64,000 nt of DNA, from assembly GCA_007753675.1 (NCBI GenBank), contig CP036432.1, positions 5,616,394 through 5,680,393 of the forward strand, given 5' to 3'. Both the position numbers and the translations under genes were made by a program. A model generated the notes under the pieces. The model saw nothing but the letters and a program-made list of their open reading frames with translations, was not told where the DNA came from and made no database searches. Positions 18,400-26,000 of this stretch are shown piece by piece. The number at the start of each line of letters is the position of its first letter. The first letter of the stretch is position 1. Origin of the DNA: Stieleria magnilauensis. Lineage in GTDB: Bacteria > Planctomycetota > Planctomycetia > Pirellulales > Pirellulaceae.

Positions 18400-19736
18400 G
18401 TATCCAAACGAGCCGACTGTCACGACGAACCGTCCTGCGTGGGCTAGGCGTTTCACTGGCATTGCCGTGGATGGAATCGACGGCGCCGAAAGCCGCCGCC
18501 GCCGCCGCCGCGACCACTCCAAACCGCATGGCATTCATTTTTGTGCCCAACGGCGTCCACCTTCCCGATTGGACGCCCCAGTTGGAAGGCTACGGGTATG
18601 ACTTGCCCTACATTCTCTCCCCCCTGGCACCGGTCCAGGATGACGTGCTGGTGATCAGCGGGCTGACCCATGACAAGGGGCGTGCCAACGGCGACGGACC
18701 GGGTGACCATGCGCGAAGTGCATCGGTCTTTTTGACCGGAGCACAGCCGCGAAAAGAAGGCGATTTGCGTTCGGGGATTTCCGTCGACCAGGTCGCCGCC
18801 CAGGCGGCCGGTCACGCGACCCGGTTTCCATCGATCGAACTGGGAATCGAACCGGGACGCAGCGCCGGAAATTGCGACAGCGGTTACAGCTGTGCCTACT
18901 CGTCTAACATCGCCTGGTCGTCCGAGTCAACGCCGGTCAGCAAAGAGATCAACCCGCGGTTGGTCTTCCAACGATTGTTCGGCGACGGAACGCCTGTCAA
19001 TGCCGATCAAAACGCACTTCGTCGCGAGGCGTTGCGCCAAAGCGTTCTCGACTATGTCGCCGAAGACGCCAAGCGGTTGCAGTCCAAACTCGGACGCAAC
19101 GATCAGCGCAAACTCGACGAATACCTTGATGGTGTTCGCGACGTCGAAAAACGCATGCAGCGCAAAGACGATGATTTCGATGTCTCCGAAGACGTCGACT
19201 ATCCGGTCCCCGAGGGCACACCGAAAGATTACGGCGAACACATTCGATTGATGTGCGACATGATGGTGTTGGCCTTCCAAACCGATCGGACCCGCATCGC
19301 GACGTTCATGTATGCCGACGCAGGCAGCAATCGAAGCTATCGTCACATCGGTGTCGGTGAAGGGCACCACAACCTGTCTCATCATGGTGGTGATGCCAAC
19401 AAGCACGACAAACTTCGAAAGATCAATCAATTCCACGTGGCTCAATTGTCATACTTGTTGCAAAAACTGAAATCGACACCCGACGGTCAGCAAGGTTCGC
19501 TACTGGATCACACCTCGGTTTGCTACGGCAGCGCGATCAGCGATGGCGATCGGCACAACAACGAAAACCTTCCCATCCTGCTGGCCGGCGGCAACCAGAT
19601 CGATTCGGGACGACATGTGCGTGTCGCGCCCGAAACCCCGATGTGCAACCTGTTCATGTCGATGTTGGACCGATTCGGAACGCCCGTCGATTTCATCGGC
19701 GACAGCACCGGACGCATTTCGGAGCTGCAGCTTTGA
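18396..19736 (+). CDS. DUF1552 secreted protein with twin-arginine signal (446 aa)
   Basis: The protein begins with a twin-arginine signal (SRRTVLRGLGVSLALPWME) followed by a run of alanines, and then the DUF1552 start NRMAFIFVPNGVHLPDW. Further family marks are ILSPLAPVQDDVLVISGL, GDHARSASVFLTG and, near the end, LLDHTSVCYGSAISDGDRHNNENLPILLAGG. Members always accompany DUF1592 proteins, and here the start codon overlaps the DUF1592 stop (ATGA at 18396-18399). The fold resembles the alkaline-phosphatase superfamily but no function has been established. The following HEAT gene also overlaps, so three proteins are made from one message. Confidence 0.93.
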   Translation: MSIQTSRLSRRTVLRGLGVSLALPWMESTAPKAAAAAAATTPNRMAFIFVPNGVHLPDWTPQLEGYGYDLPYILSPLAPVQDDVLVISGLTHDKGRANGDGPGDHARSASVFLTGAQPRKEGDLRSGISVDQVAAQAAGHATRFPSIELGIEPGRSAGNCDSGYSCAYSSNIAWSSESTPVSKEINPRLVFQRLFGDGTPVNADQNALRREALRQSVLDYVAEDAKRLQSKLGRNDQRKLDEYLDGVRDVEKRMQRKDDDFDVSEDVDYPVPEGTPKDYGEHIRLMCDMMVLAFQTDRTRIATFMYADAGSNRSYRHIGVGEGHHNLSHHGGDANKHDKLRKINQFHVAQLSYLLQKLKSTPDGQQGSLLDHTSVCYGSAISDGDRHNNENLPILLAGGNQIDSGRHVRVAPETPMCNLFMSMLDRFGTPVDFIGDSTGRISELQL

Positions 19737-22087
19737 ACGCGACCGCGCAACGATTGCTGTCAGGCATGTTCGTGCTGGCCGTTTGCGTCGCGTCCGCCAC
19801 GGCTGATTCACCGACCGATGGCAATCAAACATCCGAAATCGATCAGCTGGCGTCGGCGTTGTCCAGTGTCGAAATCGACGAGCGGCGGGACGCGGCCTAT
19901 GCGCTCGCAAAACTCGGCCCCGATGCTCTGCCCGCGATCGATGCGTTGATCAAGGGATTGGGCGATCGCGACGATCAAGTTTGGATGCAATCGGCGATGG
20001 CGGTCGCTCGTATCGGCCCCCAGGCAGAACCCGCGATCGACGCCCTGGTGCACAGTTTGGGCGATGATGACGAACAACGGCGCTACCGTTCCGCCTGGGC
20101 GCTCTCACGCATCGGCACCGCGACAATTGAGGCGCTGGTCGCCGCCGCCGGAGATGATTCGACGCGGCGGCGAATCGCGGCGCTCGACGCGATGGGTTGG
20201 ATGGCGGCTGATGCCGATCGTCTGCTGGAAAGTTTGGACGATGCGGTCCGCGACCAGAATCCCGACGTGCGACGCCAGGCAACCGCGTCCCTGTCCCGGT
20301 TGGGTCCGGTAGCTGCCGATTCGCTCGGAGCGGCGTTGAACAGCGATGACGAATCGGTCCGCGCCATTGCGGCCGAGGGACTGGCCAAAACAAAACAACG
20401 CGCCGCCCCCTACCGAGATCGTTTGATCGAATTGCTCGGCGACCCGGCCTCGGCGGTCCGCGCCGCAGCGATCGTCGCCGTTTCCGTCGCGGCGGAGCCG
20501 GATGATCAGATGATCCAATGGATCATCGATGCCGTGCTGGACCCCGACGTCCAAGTGCGCAGCGGCGGCGTGATCGCGCTTCGAAATCTGGATGATGCGT
20601 CGGATCGAGCAGTCGACCGATTGATCGAACTGCTGGAACAAGACGACAGCCAACAACGTGACGCCGCCGCGTTCGCGCTCGGCACCTTGGGACCTCGCAG
20701 CGAAAGGGCGGTCGGCCCGCTTGTCGCCGCACTCAAACGAGACTCAAACGCCGATGCAGAAACCGATTCCGACCAACCGATGCCGATCGATGAAGCGCTG
20801 CGACGAATCGGATCCGCATCGGTTCCGGCACTCTTGAACGCGGCGTCCGATGCCGACCATTCTCGCGTCCGATTGGCCAAGGCGCTCGCGCAAATCGGCC
20901 CGGTCGCGACGCCACCCCTGCTCAACGCGTTGCGAAATGAAACGGGTGCGGCAAAGACGATTGCGGCACAGGCGATCGGCAAGATGCGTTCGGTTCCGGC
21001 AGCGGCGATTGAACCGTTGGCGGACTGCCTGGATGATGTCGATCCGAATCTGCGTGAAGTCGCAGCGGCGTCGCTGGGGCGTTATCCGCAACTGGACGAT
21101 GCCGTGGTGTCGCGGCTTCGAACACTGTGCCAGGATCCCGAACAAGGGGTGCGAGCGGCAGCGGTGTTGGCCGCGGCCAACGTGGATCAGGACCAACCAC
21201 GCGTCACGAAATTGTTGCTCGACGCGCTCGACGATGACGATCCCGAGGTGCGACGCAGCGCGATCGGCGGTTTGACCCGAATGGAATCGAAATCCACCGC
21301 AGCGATCGATGCGTTGATTGTCGGCCTGGACGATTCCGACGCGAACGTGCGCCGTGATGCGGCGATCGCGATCGAAACGGTCGGGGAGTCTGCGAGACGA
21401 TGCTCTCCGCGGTTGATGCAATTGCTCGGCGATCAGAACGCCTCGGTGCGTTCCGCGGCGGCTGCGGCACTGGCCACCACGGCGGAACCCTCGGCAGAAC
21501 TGATCGCGGCGTTGGGCAATGGTCTGTCAGATGCCGAAGATCTGGTCGTGCTCGCGTCGCTGCGTTCGGTCACGACGTTGGGCGACCAGGCCGGTTCGTT
21601 GTCCGACAACGTGATCGCCCTGACGAACCACTCGTGGTCCGATCTGCGTGCCGCCGCGTTGGCTTGTCTGGCAAAGATCGAATCGGATCGGGAAAAATCG
21701 GTGCCGCTGTTGATCCAGGGGCTCGACGATGTGGATTGGGCGGTCCGTCGCGATGCCGCGGTGGCGTTGGGTGATTTGGGTGCCGATGCCAAGTCCGCCG
21801 TGCCGGCACTGTTCAAGTTGTTACCAGTGCCCGACGACACGAATTTTGCCAAAGACGCCCTGCGTTCGATCAATACCGCCGGCCCCGAAGCCGTCCCCGT
21901 TCTACTGGAAGGCATCGAATCCAACGATCGACGGCAACAGTACTATTCGCTGTACATGCTCGGCAAAGTCCGTCCCCGGGCGACCGAAGCGCTCCCGATT
22001 CTGAAGCGATTGCTGGACGAAACCGACAGCCGAGGCATGAAGCGGGCGTATGAACGGGCGATCGACGAGATCAACGGTCGCGAGTGA
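19733..22087 (+). CDS. Secreted HEAT-repeat protein (784 aa)
   Basis: After a signal peptide (QRLLSGMFVLAVCVASATA) the whole protein consists of HEAT repeats of about 31-37 residues with the pattern D..(V/E)RR.AA.AL..LG..A..A...L (for example DDPEVRRSAIGGLTRM, DDVDWAVRRDAAVALGDLG). No catalytic domain is visible, so a binding or scaffold role outside the cytoplasm is inferred. The start is taken as the TTG at 19733, which overlaps the DUF1552 stop by 4 bp and leaves a charged N-region in front of the signal; the ATG at 19766 is the alternative. The coupling to a DUF1592/DUF1552 pair suggests it works with those proteins. Confidence 0.87.
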   Translation: MNATAQRLLSGMFVLAVCVASATADSPTDGNQTSEIDQLASALSSVEIDERRDAAYALAKLGPDALPAIDALIKGLGDRDDQVWMQSAMAVARIGPQAEPAIDALVHSLGDDDEQRRYRSAWALSRIGTATIEALVAAAGDDSTRRRIAALDAMGWMAADADRLLESLDDAVRDQNPDVRRQATASLSRLGPVAADSLGAALNSDDESVRAIAAEGLAKTKQRAAPYRDRLIELLGDPASAVRAAAIVAVSVAAEPDDQMIQWIIDAVLDPDVQVRSGGVIALRNLDDASDRAVDRLIELLEQDDSQQRDAAAFALGTLGPRSERAVGPLVAALKRDSNADAETDSDQPMPIDEALRRIGSASVPALLNAASDADHSRVRLAKALAQIGPVATPPLLNALRNETGAAKTIAAQAIGKMRSVPAAAIEPLADCLDDVDPNLREVAAASLGRYPQLDDAVVSRLRTLCQDPEQGVRAAAVLAAANVDQDQPRVTKLLLDALDDDDPEVRRSAIGGLTRMESKSTAAIDALIVGLDDSDANVRRDAAIAIETVGESARRCSPRLMQLLGDQNASVRSAAAAALATTAEPSAELIAALGNGLSDAEDLVVLASLRSVTTLGDQAGSLSDNVIALTNHSWSDLRAAALACLAKIESDREKSVPLLIQGLDDVDWAVRRDAAVALGDLGADAKSAVPALFKLLPVPDDTNFAKDALRSINTAGPEAVPVLLEGIESNDRRQQYYSLYMLGKVRPRATEALPILKRLLDETDSRGMKRAYERAIDEINGRE

Positions 22088-22094
22088 CTGACCA

Positions 22095-22153
22095 GTGAAG
22101 TAAGCATCCTGCTTGCCACTCGGGTATAAACGCAAGCAGGATGCTTACGCCAC
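22095..22153. repeat. REP-like intergenic hairpin, copy 2
   Basis: Arms 22095-22116 and 22132-22153 form a 22-bp inverted repeat with two mismatches near the base and a 15-nt loop. It has the same outline as the hairpin at 5255-5312, but the stem reads CATCCTGC/GCAGGATG in place of CTTCCAGC/GCTGGAAG. It sits between the HEAT gene and the MBL gene and could also act as a terminator, though no T-run follows. Confidence 0.85.
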
Positions 22154-22168
22154 TCGAGAAATCGTCCC

Positions 22169-23044
22169 ATGAGTTCAGACCATCGCCTCACGATCACGGG
22201 ATATTCCACCGCGCTGTTTTCGACGTGGTATTTCGTCGACGAACTGGGTTGTCTGTTTGATTGTGGCGACGGCGTGTCTGCGGGGCTGCTTCAAAAGTCC
22301 AGGAAAGTCAAACACGTCTTCATCTCGCACGCCGACCGCGACCACTTGGCCGGGTTGCTGCAATTCAATCAGCTCAATGCGCGACCGGAATTGTCGATCT
22401 ATTACCCACGCCATTCGGGATCGTTTCCCGCACTGGCCGGGTTCATGGGGAAATTTGATCCACAGATCTCTGGGGCGAAGTGGATCCCGCTTGATCCGGG
22501 AGACGAGGTGCCGCTGCGAAGTGACTTGGTGGTGCGCGCGGTCGCCAATCGTCACGTGCCGATCCTGCCCGGCCGATCGAAAAGCCTGAGTTACTTCGTC
22601 GAAGCGATCAGCAACAAACTCAAGCCCGAGTACGTCGGCTTGTCGGGCAAGGAAATCGTTGCGATCAAGATGGAGAAAGGGAAAGCGGCGATTGTTGAAC
22701 CGATCCGGCGGACAAAACTGGTCTATTCGGGCGACACGCCGATCGAAACGGACGGGCGGTACGACGATGCCGACGTGTTGATTCACGAATCGACGTTTTT
22801 AACCGAGGAAGAAATGAACCCCGCCGATCCGAGCTTGAATCGGCACAGTTCTCTCGATCAGGTGATGCAGATGGTATCCCAGAGTCGCGTCAAGAGGCTC
22901 GTGCTGGGGCACTTTTCGACACGTTATGATGAGCGACAGATATTGCAGGCGGTCGCACAGATTCGAGAACGCTATCCGATGGAGATCCCCATCAAGGTGA
23001 TCCTGCCGGGTAAGATCGGTCGCGACATCTTGGCCGATGCCTGA
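22169..23044 (+). CDS. MBL-fold hydrolase, RNase Z-like (291 aa)
   Basis: The metallo-beta-lactamase fold is shown by VFISHADRDHLAG near residue 51, by YSGDTPIETD in the middle and by VLGHFSTRYDE near the end; the last motif is typical of RNase Z/ElaC-type phosphodiesterases. The first metal motif is HxDxDH (His54, Asp56, Asp58, His59) where most family members have HxHxDH. The length is close to RNase Z, but the substitution makes tRNA 3' processing uncertain, and a different phosphodiester or lactone substrate is possible. No signal peptide is present, so it is cytoplasmic. The next gene starts 41 bp later on the same strand. Confidence 0.8.
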   Translation: MSSDHRLTITGYSTALFSTWYFVDELGCLFDCGDGVSAGLLQKSRKVKHVFISHADRDHLAGLLQFNQLNARPELSIYYPRHSGSFPALAGFMGKFDPQISGAKWIPLDPGDEVPLRSDLVVRAVANRHVPILPGRSKSLSYFVEAISNKLKPEYVGLSGKEIVAIKMEKGKAAIVEPIRRTKLVYSGDTPIETDGRYDDADVLIHESTFLTEEEMNPADPSLNRHSSLDQVMQMVSQSRVKRLVLGHFSTRYDERQILQAVAQIRERYPMEIPIKVILPGKIGRDILADA

Positions 23045-23085
23045 TTGATTCAATTGTCGCCAAAAACTTCATGAAGGAGTTCCGC

Positions 23086-23874
23086 ATGCCTGAAACAGCC
23101 GTCTTGCCGGGAATCAAACTGTTTGATCTGACCAACCAGGTGGCCATGGTGACGGGGGGATCGAAGGGACTGGGATATGCGATGGCGGCGGGACTGGCGT
23201 CGGCCGGTGCCAACATTGCTTTGTGCAGCCGAAACGCCGCCGAAGCAGAACAAGCTGCGACGCAGATCGGCGACCATTACGGGGTGCGAGCGATCGGCGT
23301 ACAGGCCGATGTGACCGACCCAGGCCAGATCGAATCCTTTGTCGCAAACGTGGAACAAGCCTTCGGCGCGGCCGACATCCTGGTCAACAACGCGGGCGTC
23401 AACATTCGTGGCGCGATCGGCGACTTGACCTACGAAGATTTTCGCAAGGTCCAACAAATCAATGTCGACGGAGTCTGGTCGGTCTGCAAGGCCGTGATTC
23501 CCAACATGAAACGACGCGGTCGTGGACGGATCATCAACTTGGCCAGCACCTTGGGACTGGTCGGTCTGGCCAACCGCACCCCTTATGCGACCAGCAAAGG
23601 CGCGATCGTGCAGATGACACGCGCCCTTGCGTTGGAACTGGCCGACGACGGCATCACAGTCAATGCGATTTGCCCGGGCCCCTTTTTGACGCCGATGAAT
23701 GAACCGATCGCGGAGTCGGAAGAGGCAAAGAAATTTATCGTCGGGGCGGTCGCATTGAACCGCTGGGGAAGGATGGAAGAGATTCAAGGTGCCGCAATCT
23801 ATCTGGCCAGTGCGGCATCGAGCTACACCACCGGCAGCATGCTGGTCGTCGACGGCGGATGGACGGCGCGCTGA
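23086..23874 (+). CDS. Short-chain dehydrogenase/reductase (262 aa)
   Basis: This is a classical SDR. The nucleotide-binding TGGSKGLG is at residues 23-30, NNAG at about 101, the catalytic Ser154 in NLAST, and YATSK with Tyr167 and Lys171. The C-terminus ends in the GSMLVVDGGWTAR common to gluconate 5-dehydrogenase-like and 3-oxoacyl-reductase-like members. The substrate cannot be fixed; sugar-acid or keto-acid reduction with NAD(P)H is likely. The start at 23086 is chosen because AAGGAG lies at 23074-23079, six bases upstream, one of the few clear Shine-Dalgarno sites in this window. Confidence 0.92.
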   Translation: MPETAVLPGIKLFDLTNQVAMVTGGSKGLGYAMAAGLASAGANIALCSRNAAEAEQAATQIGDHYGVRAIGVQADVTDPGQIESFVANVEQAFGAADILVNNAGVNIRGAIGDLTYEDFRKVQQINVDGVWSVCKAVIPNMKRRGRGRIINLASTLGLVGLANRTPYATSKGAIVQMTRALALELADDGITVNAICPGPFLTPMNEPIAESEEAKKFIVGAVALNRWGRMEEIQGAAIYLASAASSYTTGSMLVVDGGWTAR

Positions 23875-23926
23875 TCGATTCGTCGGCTCCCCGCCTGCCC
23901 ACGCGGCCACGATTCGCGTCGTTCGC

Positions 23927-23998
23927 GACGCCCGGACGCTGGCGCGAACCGGCTGATATCAATCGATGATCAGCCGCTTGGCGCGAGCCTACGGGCTC
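23927..23998. repeat. Dispersed palindromic element, family GCGCGAACCGGCTGA, copy 1
   Basis: The segment reads GCGCGAACCGGCTGATATCA...TGATCAGCCGCTTGGCGCGAGCC, with an internal stem GGCTGA/TCAGCC. The same sequence in reverse orientation with scattered differences lies at 31003-31069. Both copies sit between convergent genes. Confidence 0.75.
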
Positions 23999-24016
23999 AG
24001 GCGAGAGGCCGTAGTC

Positions 24017-24089
24017 AACGGCGAACCGCAAACGTCCGCGTCAACGGACGCCTGCGGTTCGCCGTTAGGCGAACGTTGTTTCGCCTAAC
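24017..24089. terminator. Tandem hairpins between convergent genes
   Basis: Arms 24017-24038 and 24045-24066 (AACGGCGAACCGCA... with CTGCGGTTCGCCGTT) form a 22-bp stem with two mismatches and a 6-nt loop. A second stem GTTAGGCGA/TCGCCTAAC spans 24064-24089. They lie between the SDR (plus) and hsp20 (minus) genes, so a bidirectional terminator is plausible, although no T-tract is seen. Confidence 0.5.
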
Positions 24090-24100
24090 GGTTTGCCTGA

Positions 24101-24159
24101 TCAAGCCGCTTTGACTTCGATCCGCTTGGACGGTTTCGATGCGTCTTTGGGCAATCGAA
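24101..24159 (-). pseudogene. C-terminal remnant of a third Hsp20 gene
   Basis: Directly after the stop of the hsp20 gene at 24160, the minus strand reads IRLPKDASKPSKRIEVKAA and then a TGA at 24101. This corresponds to the last residues of both neighbouring Hsp20 proteins (LPKSDHAKPRRIQVKAN and LPKSEAVKPRRIEVKAN), yet it is a distinct sequence. The rest of that copy is absent. The most likely history is a former tandem of three hsp20 genes shortened by recombination. Confidence 0.75.
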
Positions 24160-24588
24160 TCAGTTGGCTTTGACTTGGATGCGACGCGGCTTCGCGTGAT
24201 CGGACTTCGGCAGGTGCAGCGTCAACACGCCATCATGCATTTCAGCCGAGATGGCTTCGCTGTTGATCGCTTCACCGATCGTGAACGTCCGGTGGAAGTC
24301 GCCCACACCGTATTCGCTGTAAAGGTATCCTTCGCCATCATGCCAGCGGTCCACCTTTGCGTGGATCGTCAATCGACGGTTCTCGAACTGAATGTCCAAG
24401 TCGTCGGTGTTGACGCCGGGCAGATCGCCGTACAGGATCAACTCCTCGTCGCCTTCCCAAATGTCGAATCGGGGTTGGAAGGTCGATCGAGCTTGCTGAC
24501 CGTTCTCGTTCAGGTATTCGCTGACACGTCGGTTACCGTTCTGTTGTAGGGTTTCGTTTTGATTCGTGGTTGTCATGGTGGTACTCAT
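24160..24588 (-). CDS. Hsp20/alpha-crystallin small heat-shock protein (142 aa)
   Basis: The alpha-crystallin domain covers about residues 38-135, with FDIWEGDEELILYGDLPGV at its start and the conserved AEMHDGVLTLHLPK near the end (the A-x-x-x-n-G-v-L motif). The N-terminal arm is polar and rich in Asn/Gln (TTTNQNETLQQNGNRR), and there is no C-terminal IxI motif beyond RRIQV. It is inferred to be an ATP-independent holdase that keeps unfolding proteins soluble in the cytoplasm. A paralogue lies 131 bp upstream on the same strand. No CIRCE-like inverted repeat was recognised in front of it. Confidence 0.93.
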   Translation of the reverse strand: MSTTMTTTNQNETLQQNGNRRVSEYLNENGQQARSTFQPRFDIWEGDEELILYGDLPGVNTDDLDIQFENRRLTIHAKVDRWHDGEGYLYSEYGVGDFHRTFTIGEAINSEAISAEMHDGVLTLHLPKSDHAKPRRIQVKAN

Positions 24589-24719
24589 CGCACACCTCCA
24601 TTGAGAATCACAGTGTTTCTGAACAATGAATCACGCGTCGCAGACATCGGCGGCTCGCCTTGCCGACGAACCGCCTCCGCGCTTGTCGCTCAACGCGCTG
24701 CATCAATTTGCCTTGGCTT

Positions 24720-25148
24720 CTAATTTGCCTTGACTTCGATGCGTCGCGGCTTGACGGCTTCACTTTTTGGCAGCGTGATATGCAGCACGCCGTTTTTAAA
24801 CTCAGCCGATACATTTTCGGCATCAATGTCGCCGGGCAATTCGACCATCCGGCTGAACTTTCCATAGCCGCGTTCTTGACGATGCCAGGTTCCGCCTTCA
24901 TGTTCTGGCGGCTTGCGTTCGCCCTTGAGGGTCAACTGGTTTCCGGTGACATAGATTTCCAAATCATCCATGCAGAATCCGGGCAATTCGGCTTCAGCGA
25001 ACAGGTTGTCGTCGTCTTCCCAGACGTTCAACGCAGGGTAACTTCCGACACCCATCACGCTGCCGTTGGTGCCACGGCTGAACAGTCGGTCCATCTCGCG
25101 GCTGAGCCGATTCAGCTCAGTCCAAGGTTCCCATCGAGTCGCTAACAT
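24720..25148 (-). CDS. Hsp20/alpha-crystallin small heat-shock protein (142 aa)
   Basis: This is a second small heat-shock protein. The N-terminus TRWEPWTELNRLSREMDRLF is the arm usual for bacterial Class A-like Hsp20. The alpha-crystallin domain runs from LNVWEDDDNLFAEAELPGF to AEFKNGVLHITLPKSEAVKPRRIEVKAN. A GGAGGG-like sequence lies just before the ATG (plus strand 25155-25164), so it has a good ribosome site. The stop is followed by a near-repeat of its last 17 bases (24703-24720), a small tandem duplication or another remnant of a copy. It is expected to act as a chaperone together with the downstream paralogue. Confidence 0.94.
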   Translation of the reverse strand: MLATRWEPWTELNRLSREMDRLFSRGTNGSVMGVGSYPALNVWEDDDNLFAEAELPGFCMDDLEIYVTGNQLTLKGERKPPEHEGGTWHRQERGYGKFSRMVELPGDIDAENVSAEFKNGVLHITLPKSEAVKPRRIEVKAN

Positions 25149-25181
25149 GTTTGTACCCTCCTTTCAAACGGGTTCAAAAGA

Positions 25182-25880
25182 ATGGTGTTTTCTCAACGAG
25201 TGAATGGGTTTGATTCACCCGAGTGCCTTTTTGACAGTCTCGCCTGTCCGCCGGCTTATATTTGCAACGGCCGTACCAATTCTGAACCGGCGTCCGAAGT
25301 GGTTTGGATCAATCTCGGATCGGCCGACGGCCTGCGATCCGGTGTCACGTTCTCGGTCTACGAAACGCGTGATGACGCAATCATCGAAACGCAACCCAAA
25401 GCAACCATCGAAGTCGCGCGGATTGCCGGCGAGCATCTTGCCGAAGCACGCGTCACCGATCTCGACGACAACCGGTTCCTTTTTCAAGGCGATGCCATTC
25501 ACTCACCGATTTGGAACGCCGGCTCGACAGTCGGAGTCGCCATCGCGGGCCGGATCGATTTCGATGCCGACGGGCAATCCGACTTCGATCGACTGCGACA
25601 GATCGTCGGTCAGTTCGGTGGATCGATCGATTTTGTGCTGCGTCCCGACGGTGAGGTACAGGGCGAGTTGACAGCCGACACTCGCTACTTGATCGTCGGA
25701 GAGAGCCCCGACGAAGACGCTGCGAAACTGGTCGAAATGGACGTCAGCGACGTTCAGATTCGATACGAGCAGGCGATTCATGAAGCTCGGACACTCGGCA
25801 TCGAACGGATCGGCCCCAAGGAGTTTCTCGACCGACTCGGCTGGCGACCGCCACGAATCGAACAACTGACCCGCAAGTAG
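25182..25880 (+). CDS. C-terminal domain of a planctomycete hypothetical family, probably 5'-truncated (232 aa)
   Basis: From about residue 38 the protein reads SEVVWINLGSADGLRSGVTFSVYE, then IEVARIAGEHLAEARVTD, GDAIHSPIW, GRIDFDADGQSDFDRLRQIV, LTADTRYLIVGE and finally GIERIGPKEFLDRLGW. I recall this order as the C-terminal part of a common planctomycete hypothetical protein whose N-terminus is a membrane anchor plus long coiled coil. Here the first 37 residues are unlike that (no anchor, no heptads), and the start lies close to the divergent hsp20 promoter. The gene is therefore probably a shortened copy; whether it is still translated is not clear. Confidence 0.55.
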   Translation: MVFSQRVNGFDSPECLFDSLACPPAYICNGRTNSEPASEVVWINLGSADGLRSGVTFSVYETRDDAIIETQPKATIEVARIAGEHLAEARVTDLDDNRFLFQGDAIHSPIWNAGSTVGVAIAGRIDFDADGQSDFDRLRQIVGQFGGSIDFVLRPDGEVQGELTADTRYLIVGESPDEDAAKLVEMDVSDVQIRYEQAIHEARTLGIERIGPKEFLDRLGWRPPRIEQLTRK

Positions 25881-26000
25881 CGCTCGAACTCCATTCAGTC
25901 TTCGAATTGGGTTGGTCGAGCGGAAAGAGGTCAGGTTGAAACTCTCGGTGAGGTCCGCTACCGCAATAGTAAACGTGGCCCGAGCACGAGCCGCCTGGCT

